A DNA stretch of 46,398 nt from Acidobacteriota bacterium (lineage in GTDB: Bacteria > Acidobacteriota > Blastocatellia > UBA7656), in contig JBBPIG010000027.1 of the NCBI GenBank assembly GCA_038040445.1, positions 45,202 to 91,599 of the forward strand, read 5' to 3'. Position numbers and translations under genes: made by a program. The notes beneath the pieces are model-generated. The model was not told where the DNA came from and searched no databases. It was given only the letters and a program-made list of their open reading frames with translations. Positions within the stretch are counted from its first letter, which is position 1. Each line of letters starts with the position of its first letter. Positions 1 through 6,555 of the stretch are shown one piece after another.

Positions 1-157
1 TCGCCGTAGGTTGAAGCTGATCCTCCACGCGGCTGAAGCCGGTGGTGTCATCCGCGCGCCGGGCCTCGCCGTAGGTTGAAGCTGATCCTCCACGCGGCTG
101 AAGCCGGTGGTGTCATCCGCTGCGCTTGCCTCGCCGTAGGTCGAAGCTGAGCCTCCA
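1..157. repeat. 65-bp tandem repeat, about 2.4 copies
   Basis: A unit beginning TCGCCGTAGGTTGAAGCTGA starts at 1, 66 and 131, so the period is exactly 65 bases. The first 55 bases of copies 1 and 2 are identical; the last ten bases of each unit differ (GCGCCGGGCC against TGCGCTTGCC). The third copy breaks off near 157 and has two substitutions. The array touches the left edge, so it may continue outside. No convincing reading frame runs through it. It may be a locus-specific tandem array or a dispersed genomic repeat; the sequence alone does not decide. Confidence 0.9.
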
Positions 158-276
158 AACCCTTGGCATCTAAGGTATGCGCCAAAATCGATGCACCCTT
201 TCTGATGCAGCCCATTGTTCTGAACCCCGGCAACAAGTAAACTAACCCCGCCGAGAGAATCCACAAGGAGGCCATA

Positions 277-1206
277 TTGAACAAGATCGAACGCGTCACC
301 GGTGCGCTCAATGGAGCAGAAGTTGACCGCCCCCCGTTCAGCTTTTGGTATCACTTCGGGCTTCAGCATATGCCGGGACGAAAACACGCAGAAGCACAGA
401 TTGATTTCTATCGCGCGTACGACTTGGACTTCTTGAAAGTGATGAGCGACTATCCCTATCCGTTACCTCACGGCCTTGAAGCCGTCGAGACCGAAGAAGA
501 CTGGAGAAGGATCGAGCCCCTCGCTCCAGGCAATGAATGCTGGAGCGAACAGCTTTCGGCCCTCTCGATGATCAACGACGCGATAGGTAGAGAAGCGCTG
601 TTCATCGAAACGATCTTCAGCCCATGGATAACTGCGCGGAGGCTTGCGCGATCGGGTGGCCTAACCAGCGCCCGGGAACGTTATCCCGAAGCGCTGCTTG
701 GGGCGATGGACGCCATTGCAGAGTCGCTTGCCGGCTATTCGAAGCAAGCCCTTATGCGAGGGGCTGCCGGTATCTTCCTCTCGCTCGGAGCGGCTACTGA
801 TGATGTGATGACCGCCGGCGAGTATGAGACGTGGGGCCGTCCGTTTGATCTCAAGATCCTTGAAGCCGTCAGCGAAGCGCCATTCAACGTGTTGCACATT
901 CACGGCAAACGAATCCACTTCGATTCGGTGATGGACTATCCGGTCAGCGCATTGAACTGGTCCCATTTCGCGACGGATCCGTCGCTCAGCGAAGGCAAGA
1001 GACGATCAGGTAAGGCAGTACTGGGTGGAATTGATGAAGCCGGCGCGAGTCACGTCTCGGCGTCTGAGATAGGTGAACAGGTAAAGAACGCGATTCGCGA
1101 AGTGGGAACGCGAGGTTTGATCGTGACACCGGGATGTTCGGTCGCCACGGACACGCGAGAGCGGAGCCTTCGGGCTATTAAGACGGCTGTCGAAGGCAAG
1201 CGCTGA
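277..1206 (+). CDS. Uroporphyrinogen decarboxylase (URO-D) family protein
   Basis: A 309-residue cytosolic protein of the URO-D / corrinoid methyltransferase superfamily. It opens with the family-type start NKIERVTGALNGAEVDRPP, continues with a DFLKVMSDYPY-like segment, and ends with a conserved ILGGID-like strand (AVLGGIDEAG) and a GLIVTPGCSV segment, where the family places its last barrel strand. True HemE enzymes are around 340-350 residues and carry clearer substrate arginines, and no other haem gene is nearby. A URO-D-like enzyme of unknown substrate, possibly methyl transfer, is therefore likelier than HemE. The start is TTG at 277, supported by AAGGAGG at 265-271 with five bases of spacing. 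The flanking genes do not indicate a pathway. Confidence 0.85.
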   Translation: MNKIERVTGALNGAEVDRPPFSFWYHFGLQHMPGRKHAEAQIDFYRAYDLDFLKVMSDYPYPLPHGLEAVETEEDWRRIEPLAPGNECWSEQLSALSMINDAIGREALFIETIFSPWITARRLARSGGLTSARERYPEALLGAMDAIAESLAGYSKQALMRGAAGIFLSLGAATDDVMTAGEYETWGRPFDLKILEAVSEAPFNVLHIHGKRIHFDSVMDYPVSALNWSHFATDPSLSEGKRRSGKAVLGGIDEAGASHVSASEIGEQVKNAIREVGTRGLIVTPGCSVATDTRERSLRAIKTAVEGKR

Positions 1207-1218
1207 ACCAGCGAACTG

Positions 1219-1302
1219 ATGATGGTCTTCGGACTCCTTGATGAAAAAGAAGAGGCCGAACTGGCACTTGAGAATATCAGCGCGTTTGCGGACTGCGAGT
1301 AG
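1219..1302 (+). other. Possible 27-codon gene remnant
   Basis: A short frame starting with two ATGs (1219 and 1222) reads MMVFGLLDEKEEAELALENI before stopping at 1302. The pattern VFG-x-D-x-x-EEAE-x-A resembles the first strand and helix of small stress-type domains in which a VVGVF strand is followed by an EEA helix. It looks like the N-terminal remnant of a longer gene cut by the start of the minus-strand cluster, whose last gene overlaps it. It could equally be chance, so this is a weak call. Confidence 0.2.
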
Positions 1303-1534
1303 TGGTTTCACGAGGCAAGTCTTTTGCGACTTCCGGTGGTAGCTCAATCGAAACGAAATACTTCTTTGGATAAAGGTAATCTTCACCGGTTTCATCAATC
1401 ACTCGGATGTAGTTATTTGCGGCAGCGCGTTCATCCGGTAGCACAGCGTATACTTTGCGCACCTCGAGCGACTCGGGATAGCCGCCATCGTTAATGCATA
1501 GCACGTAAGAGCTAATTTGCTGATCGTTAGTCAT
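1277..1534 (-). CDS. Conserved hypothetical protein, 85 aa
   Basis: A small soluble protein with the core VLCINDGGYPESLEVRKVY followed by RVIDETGEDYLYPKKYF. I recognise this as a widespread uncharacterised type (a short beta-rich protein with an ESLE-x-x-K-x-Y motif and a SGEDYLYP-like motif) found in cyanobacteria, Chloroflexi and Acidobacteriota, often next to small toxin-antitoxin-like genes. No function is known to me. It starts five bases after the end of the frameshifted gene upstream on the same strand, so the two were probably cotranscribed. No clear ribosome binding site precedes the ATG, which suits translational coupling. The low-complexity tail after residue 70 (TTTRSPQTR) looks unconserved. 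Confidence 0.6.
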   Translation of the reverse strand: MTNDQQISSYVLCINDGGYPESLEVRKVYAVLPDERAAANNYIRVIDETGEDYLYPKKYFVSIELPPEVAKDLPRETTTRSPQTR

Positions 1535-1539
1535 AACAA

Positions 1540-1839
1540 TTAATCAAGATAATCTTTGATCTTTAGTTTCTTGCGCCCGATTCCGTGTGCTTCATACCAG
1601 TGAAGCTCAACGCGGTGAATTTGTACCATTTTCCAGGCGCACGGTTGCAATCCCTTTCAGCTTGCGCCAACGCCCCTCGCCAAAACCTTTCCGGAGACGT
1701 TTGATCTCGTGGATGCGCGTCCCGACACCAATAGTCTCGATCTGTTCGATTCTGCCGATGATCTCAATCTTCGCCCACGGAAAGACCGTCCGTCGCGTAC
1801 TTCCGTACTCAGGGTCGCACCTTTGTACCAAGTCTCCAT
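1540..1839 (-). pseudogene. Small conserved protein gene with two compensating frameshifts
   Basis: Three pieces of one protein lie in two frames. The start METWYKGATLSTE (1839 downward) is in one frame. The middle, from EYGSTRRTVFPWAK through RWRKLKGIATVRLENGT (about 1808-1625), is shifted. The end HRVELHWYEAHGIGRKKLKI, stopping at 1540, is back in the first frame. The spliced reading gives about 99 residues and ends in an HWYEAHGIG motif that I recognise from a conserved uncharacterised small-protein family. The gene is therefore either decayed or carries two sequencing or assembly errors, near 1800 and near 1625. It sits between the nucleotidyltransferase and the 85-residue protein on the same strand. 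If the frameshifts are real, the longest intact product would be a 74-residue fragment lacking the conserved C-terminus. Confidence 0.6.
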
Positions 1840-1923
1840 CGCCTACGTCTCCTGTTCTCTATATAGCGAATGGCTAGGCAGGCGATTCCGAATCTCATCC
1901 CGAACACTTCGAGTCTCACCTCT

Positions 1924-2244
1924 TCAGGTCGCTTCATAAATGACTATTCCGTACTTGTTCGCGGGAAACGCCAATCCACCGATGACGTTTTTTGTCTCTT
2001 CGAATCGCTCAGGTTCCACGGGGAAAACATCGACAGGAATGCCAGGGCTTCCCAGCCCTGCACGCAACCGAATACTCTCTTCGCGCGCATTACCGAAACC
2101 TTGCTCGATCACCAGAAGATCAAGGTCGCTGTCAGGGCCCATATGACCTGTAGCCGCTGACCCGAATAGGATGATTTTTTCCGGCCAGGAAACGGCCAGG
2201 ACGCGAGCTACCACTTCTTGAATCAGACTCTCGTCAATATACAT
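1924..2244 (-). CDS. MNT-type nucleotidyltransferase (minimal nucleotidyltransferase)
   Basis: A 106-residue polymerase-beta-fold nucleotidyltransferase. The signature GS-x10-D-x-D is complete: G28-S29 in ILFGSAATG, then D40 and D42 in DSDLDLLV. A further acidic strand (IPVDVFPVEP) fits the third catalytic carboxylate. Such minimal enzymes usually serve as the MntA antitoxin of HEPN/MNT modules, adding AMP to a HEPN RNase. No HEPN gene follows here, so its partner is missing or it acts alone. The start at 2244 is chosen over an upstream codon because GAGGGAAGG lies just before it and the domain begins at once. It heads a three-gene minus-strand cluster ending at 1277. Confidence 0.85.
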   Translation of the reverse strand: MYIDESLIQEVVARVLAVSWPEKIILFGSAATGHMGPDSDLDLLVIEQGFGNAREESIRLRAGLGSPGIPVDVFPVEPERFEETKNVIGGLAFPANKYGIVIYEAT

Positions 2245-2728
2245 CAACCTTCCCTCGGTACTGCTAATAGCAAGCATCCAAAAGCCTCTTCTCTTCCGAG
2301 TCCTTAGGGTAATAAGATTCGAATCACTGAACTCAGCCTTATCTTCAGATATCTATTAGGGTTAATGGACGGGGGAACCTTCTCTGGGGCGGAGATAGCT
2401 GACTTAGCTAACTCTGGATAACCCATTACCAGTTATAGCCGTAGCCAGTTGGCTGCAGGGTCGTATTGCAATCGGAACTGCTCTCAATACCTCTCTGGGG
2501 CTCGGACGCACCGATAGCCTGAGCTTCGATCGATGAGGGCAACGGGCGGTGACCGAAAGAAGGGATTCCATGTTGGCTTCGGATTTCGGACCCAGGTGAT
2601 AGGACGATACTTCTCGGATGAAGAGGCCCCTTTTCAGAGTGTTGTTTCAAAGATGAGTTCAATAAATGAGAGAGGAGTTTCAGATATGAGTGGGGAGCTC
2701 CATCGCAAGAACCGGAGGATTGATACTA
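2245..2728. other. Intergenic region without recognised gene
   Basis: This 484-base gap separates divergent units: the nucleotidyltransferase cluster (minus) and the amidohydrolase/transporter operon (plus). Short frames in it lack ribosome binding sites and family-like sequence. Promoters for both directions must lie here, but I see no pair of close -35 and -10 boxes to name. Confidence 0.6.
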
Positions 2729-4012
2729 ATGGCTCAGAGCAGATGTGCGTTTTCAATTGATGATGAACTAGGAGAATCAAATCAGCCAGTCACTCGCATA
2801 GACAAGTTTGTCAGCAACCACTCGCACGAATTGGTAAGCCGTCGCCGCTGGTTTCACCAGCATCCGGAGATCGCATACTACGAGGAAGAAACGGCTAATT
2901 ACATTCTCGACCAGTTGAGACAACTTGGAGTGCAAGCGATCACTCGCGCAGCCAAAACGGGAGTTATTTGCGACATTGGAGTTGGCTCGCCGACAGTGCT
3001 CTGCCGCTTCAACATGGATGCACTACCGATACCCGAAAAGACTAGTCTGACCTACTCGTCACTAAACGACGGATATTCTCATGCATGTGGGCATGACTTC
3101 GAACTCGCGTGGGGCCTGATGCTTGCGAAGTACTATCAAGCCTACCCGCCTAACGGCACTGTGAGACTCGTCTTTCAACCAGCGGAGGAAGACCCTGGTG
3201 ATGATGTAGAATCGCGGACCGGAGGACAGTGGCTCGCACAGCTGGGCATATTTGACGGGGTTGATGGAGCGTTCTCGTTGCACGTCGATCCCGAGCTACC
3301 GGTTGGCACTCTCTCGATAGTCGAAGGTCCGGTTACGGCGTCAGCATTTGACTTTGACATCGCTATTCGAGGGAAGGCATGCCACGCGGCTAAGCCGCAC
3401 CAGGGACTTAACCCGATCCCTTATGCTGGAAGAGTCATAGATGACCTCGCCGCTTTGGAAACGGGCCTTAGAGCGCGTATCGGTGAAGACGGTTTCGTTC
3501 TCATAACTCCATCTCAGGTGGCCTCTAGGGTCGATCTTGACTCGCCTGAAGCAGGCTCCAGAAACACAATCCCCGAGCATGTTTTCATCAGCGGCATCAC
3601 CAGAGTCAGGCCTCCACAAATGCAGACGGAGCTTTTGGTTGGGCTCGAGCGGATTTGCGAGAAGTACCGAGACCTGATCGATTGCTCGATAAAGGTAGTA
3701 AAGAGAGCTCCAGCAACCGTGAACGACAGCCGTTTGGTGCCGTTCGTACGCGAGGTCGGCAGCAGATTAGGGCTCACGCCGGTCGAGAAAGTAACCAGTT
3801 GGCGGGATGACGCCGGCTGGTGCTCTGAGAAGGCGCCGACTGCGCATGGATTTGTTGGGGTCGAAACGGACAACCAAAGCGTGCTGCATTCGCCGTACTT
3901 CAATCCAGACGAGCGCGGGCTACAGATCGGATTGAAGGTGCTGATCGGGGCGACGGAGTTGTTTCTTGCGTCGCCAAGCAGTGGCCGACTGTCTGCCGCA
4001 CTCGATAACTAA
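2729..4012 (+). CDS. M20D family amidohydrolase / peptidase
   Basis: A 427-residue zinc or manganese amidohydrolase of the M20D group (N-acyl-amino-acid amidohydrolase, IAA-amino-acid hydrolase, carboxypeptidase). Visible motifs in order: FHQHPE (residues 42-47), RFNMDALPIPE, ACGHDFEL (metal-binding His and Asp), FQPAEEDPGDD (catalytic Glu pair), LHVDPELPVG, the dimerisation domain with GKACHAAKPHQGLNPI, and near the end the VGVETDN/LHSPYF region with the last metal His. There is no signal peptide, so it is probably cytosolic. The ATG at 2729 is chosen because GGAGG at 2714-2718 precedes it. It leads an operon with an amino acid importer 17 bases downstream, which suggests it releases amino acids from an imported acylated or small-peptide substrate. 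That substrate is inferred. Confidence 0.92.
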   Translation: MAQSRCAFSIDDELGESNQPVTRIDKFVSNHSHELVSRRRWFHQHPEIAYYEEETANYILDQLRQLGVQAITRAAKTGVICDIGVGSPTVLCRFNMDALPIPEKTSLTYSSLNDGYSHACGHDFELAWGLMLAKYYQAYPPNGTVRLVFQPAEEDPGDDVESRTGGQWLAQLGIFDGVDGAFSLHVDPELPVGTLSIVEGPVTASAFDFDIAIRGKACHAAKPHQGLNPIPYAGRVIDDLAALETGLRARIGEDGFVLITPSQVASRVDLDSPEAGSRNTIPEHVFISGITRVRPPQMQTELLVGLERICEKYRDLIDCSIKVVKRAPATVNDSRLVPFVREVGSRLGLTPVEKVTSWRDDAGWCSEKAPTAHGFVGVETDNQSVLHSPYFNPDERGLQIGLKVLIGATELFLASPSSGRLSAALDN

Positions 4013-4029
4013 CGAAAGGGATTACTCAA

Positions 4030-4917
4030 ATGAAAAACATTAGAAATCGAAAGCATCTCGCTACCTTGCTGCCTCTCGTGGTTCTGTTAGCTGTTTCGAT
4101 CATTCCTTTTTCTGGCTGTGACAGGCAGAATGCAGGACAAAAGCGTGAATCGCTGCTTGATAAGATTCTTCGCGAAAAGAAGATACGATGCATGTACATC
4201 AACTACCCCCCCACGATCCAGGTGGATCCTAACACCAAACAACTTTCTGGTATCTTCTATGATGTCGTTAAACGATTCGGTGAAGATACAGCGCTCGAGA
4301 TTGAATGGGTTGGGGAGACAACTTGGGGCACAATGATTGAGGATTTGAAGAATGACAAGTATGACTTGCTTGTCACTGGAGTCTTCCCGACAGCCGTCAG
4401 GGCAAAAGAATCTGCATTCACGAAACCGATCCTTTATATCGGCATGGGCGCGGTAGTGCGAGTCGGCGAAACGAGGTTTAAGACGGTTGAGGATTTCAAT
4501 AATCCAAATGTCACGATCGCGACGGTTGACGGCGAGGTTGGCGATGCTTATGTCAAGCAATTTCTGCCTAAAGCTAACCGACAGGCAATTCCAACCGGTG
4601 AAATCCCACAGGCAGTCGACCAAGTTGCTTACAAGAAGGCTGACGTAGCCATTACCGACATGTTGAGCGCCGGGAGGTACGTAATGCAGCATCGTGACGC
4701 TGTATACGATATGTTCGCAGATAAACCCATTCGCGTATATGGCGCTTCAATGATGACGAAACGTGGGGAATTTGAGTTTCTTAATCTGCTGAACGTAGCG
4801 CTAGACGAGTACCTCAACTCAGGCTTCATTGATTCCCTGGACAAGAAGTACAAGCAAGCTCCCAACGAATGGCTACCCGCAGCAAAGATGTTCGGACAGA
4901 CAGAGAAAAATCAATAA
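4030..4917 (+). CDS. Amino acid ABC transporter substrate-binding lipoprotein
   Basis: A 295-residue periplasmic binding protein of solute-binding family 3. A lipoprotein signal peptide is visible: charged MKNIRNRKH, a hydrophobic stretch, then a lipobox ending PFSGC with Cys30 as the lipidation site. The mature part shows the family layout: IRCMYINYPP first strand, GIFYDVVKRFGED, TWGTMIEDLKNDKYDLLVTG, FTKPILYIGMGAVVR, and the second lobe VTIATVDGEVGDAY. GAAAGGG at 4014-4020 is the ribosome binding site. It lies between the amidohydrolase and the permease and should deliver a polar amino acid or small acylated derivative. The exact ligand cannot be read from sequence. Confidence 0.93.
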   Translation: MKNIRNRKHLATLLPLVVLLAVSIIPFSGCDRQNAGQKRESLLDKILREKKIRCMYINYPPTIQVDPNTKQLSGIFYDVVKRFGEDTALEIEWVGETTWGTMIEDLKNDKYDLLVTGVFPTAVRAKESAFTKPILYIGMGAVVRVGETRFKTVEDFNNPNVTIATVDGEVGDAYVKQFLPKANRQAIPTGEIPQAVDQVAYKKADVAITDMLSAGRYVMQHRDAVYDMFADKPIRVYGASMMTKRGEFEFLNLLNVALDEYLNSGFIDSLDKKYKQAPNEWLPAAKMFGQTEKNQ

Positions 4918-5021
4918 TCCTCATATAACACTTTCGGGACAGCGCCTGGCATTACTTCAGTCATTGGAGGGTGGTTCTGCGTAAAGATGCCGTTTTGTGA
5001 CCGACCGGAGATGGAACTAAG

Positions 5022-5678
5022 ATGGACGTGTTTTACGCGTATAGGGAGGCGTTCCTTCAAGGTTTTCTGATAACAGTCGAACTGTCAGTTATTATGATAG
5101 TCGCTGGCACAATTATCGGAATCCTGTGGGGAATACTCGCGACGAGCCGTTTCCCGCTGCTCAAGTATGCAGCGGTTTGGAGCTATGAGATAATCAGAGC
5201 TGTTCCCGCTCTCGTGCTCTTATTTTGGTTTCACTATCCTTTTCAACGGATTCTCGATGTATCAATCGACCCCTTCATCACGTCTGGGTTTGTTTTCACG
5301 ATCTTGAACGCATCGTACATCGCGGACTACGTGAGGAATGGAATTCTGAATGTTCACAGGGGGCAGGTTGAGGCTGCAGAGTCGCTTGGGATTCCGGGTG
5401 CGACCATTCTGCGTCGTATCACATTGCCCGAAGTGCTGCGGTCATTGCTCCCCACGTTTGTTGGACAGAATGTTCACATGATGAAGACGATCCCTCTCGC
5501 AAGTATGATTTCTGTGGGCGATTTATTTCGCGTCGCCCAGCAAGTGAATGCGTACACTTATAAGACCGTAGAGGTTTATTCGGTGGTTGCGATTGTCTTC
5601 ATACTGATGATTCTTCCTCTCACCTTTTTTGGCCGGCGGCTGGAAACGAGCAAATGGTTTCTCAGGAGAACAGCGTGA
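5022..5678 (+). CDS. Polar amino acid ABC transporter permease
   Basis: A 218-residue inner-membrane permease of the HisM/GlnP type. Four to five hydrophobic segments are visible, starting with FLITVELSVIMIVAGTIIG near residue 15 and ending with VVAIVFILMILPLTFFG near residue 195. The cytoplasmic EAA loop that docks to the ATPase is clear: EAAESLGIPGATILRRITLP. Only one permease gene is present, so the channel is probably a homodimer. Its stop codon overlaps the GTG start of the ATPase (GTGA at 5675-5678), showing translational coupling. A 104-base gap separates it from the binding-protein gene. Confidence 0.93.
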   Translation: MDVFYAYREAFLQGFLITVELSVIMIVAGTIIGILWGILATSRFPLLKYAAVWSYEIIRAVPALVLLFWFHYPFQRILDVSIDPFITSGFVFTILNASYIADYVRNGILNVHRGQVEAAESLGIPGATILRRITLPEVLRSLLPTFVGQNVHMMKTIPLASMISVGDLFRVAQQVNAYTYKTVEVYSVVAIVFILMILPLTFFGRRLETSKWFLRRTA

Positions 5679-6547
5679 CGTTCGACGTTGAAAATGATGT
5701 CGTTGTCGACGTTCAAGGTTTATCGAAATCGTTCGGCGATAAGCATATCCTCAGTGACGTAGGATTTCGCATTCATCGCGGCGACGCCGCGGTTATAATC
5801 GGTCCGAGCGGCGGCGGCAAAACCACCCTTCTGCGCTGCCTCACCCTTCTTAGTCAACCTGACGAGGGAAGCGTCAGAATCGGTGACGTTGCGTTCACCA
5901 TGAGACAGGCCGACGCTGGTGGAATAGGACCATGGTTCGGACTGAGCAAGCTACTTGCCGGCAAGACTGCCCTGGAAAATGTTTATCGAACTAACGGCAA
6001 GTCACGAGACAGACTCTCGTCAGAGGAATTGCGTCGACTGAGGTTGCACTGTGGATTTGTGTTTCAGCAATACAACCTCTGGCCCAACAAAACCGGCTTG
6101 GAAAACATCATCGAAGCGCTGGTCGTCGTAAAGAAGCTCGCGCGCGACGAAGCCGAGAAGCGGGCGATTCAAGTCGCCGAAGAACTGGACATCACCGACA
6201 TACTCAAGTCTTATCCTAATGCGATGTCGGGAGGCCAACAGCAGCGGCTAGCCCTTGCACGCACCTTGGCGATCGAGCCAACAGTCCTGCTTCTGGATGA
6301 AATAACCGCAGCCTTAGACGTCGAGGTCGTCGCGGACATACTTTCCGTATTGACGAAGATCAGACAACAAGGAAGAACCATGGTGCTGATAAGTCATCAC
6401 CTGGAGTTTGTAAAAAGAGTTGCAGATAGAGTATTCTTTCTCGCCGACGGTAACCTGCTCGACTGTGGTACGCCGGAAGAAGCGTTCGAGCATCCACCAA
6501 CTGAACGCTTGCAGAAGTTCCTCGGGCAGGTGGTGGCCACTCACTAG
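5675..6547 (+). CDS. Amino acid ABC transporter ATP-binding protein
   Basis: A 290-residue ABC ATPase energising the preceding permease. Motifs: Walker A GPSGGGKTT (from residue 43), Q-loop FQQYNLWP (about residue 130), signature MSGGQQQR, Walker B LLLDEITAALD, and the switch His in LISHHLEF. The GTG start at 5675 is preferred over an ATG at 5654, because GGAGA at 5665-5669 precedes it and GTGA overlaps the permease stop. Unusually, about 80 residues separate Walker A from the Q-loop, against roughly 40-50 in GlnQ/HisP. The extra stretch (MRQADAGGIGPWFGLSKLL onward) is a family-specific insertion. The next gene starts eight bases after the stop, so the signalling cassette downstream is probably in the same transcript. 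Confidence 0.93.
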   Translation: MTFDVENDVVVDVQGLSKSFGDKHILSDVGFRIHRGDAAVIIGPSGGGKTTLLRCLTLLSQPDEGSVRIGDVAFTMRQADAGGIGPWFGLSKLLAGKTALENVYRTNGKSRDRLSSEELRRLRLHCGFVFQQYNLWPNKTGLENIIEALVVVKKLARDEAEKRAIQVAEELDITDILKSYPNAMSGGQQQRLALARTLAIEPTVLLLDEITAALDVEVVADILSVLTKIRQQGRTMVLISHHLEFVKRVADRVFFLADGNLLDCGTPEEAFEHPPTERLQKFLGQVVATH

Positions 6548-6555
6548 TTCAAGAA

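Noticed and set aside
1-157. Calling the 65-bp repeat a CRISPR array
   Set aside because: Repeats of 55 bases separated by only ten variable bases do not fit repeat and spacer sizes, and no cas genes are present.
277-1206. Naming the URO-D-family gene hemE
   Set aside because: The protein is short and lacks clear HemE substrate residues, and no haem genes are nearby; the broader family call is safer.
2533-2760. A 75-codon frame ahead of the amidohydrolase
   Set aside because: No family-like sequence; it overlaps the amidohydrolase start in another frame.
4087-4692. A 201-codon minus-strand frame in the binding-protein gene
   Set aside because: It is antisense to a clear family-3 binding protein and has no recognisable domain.
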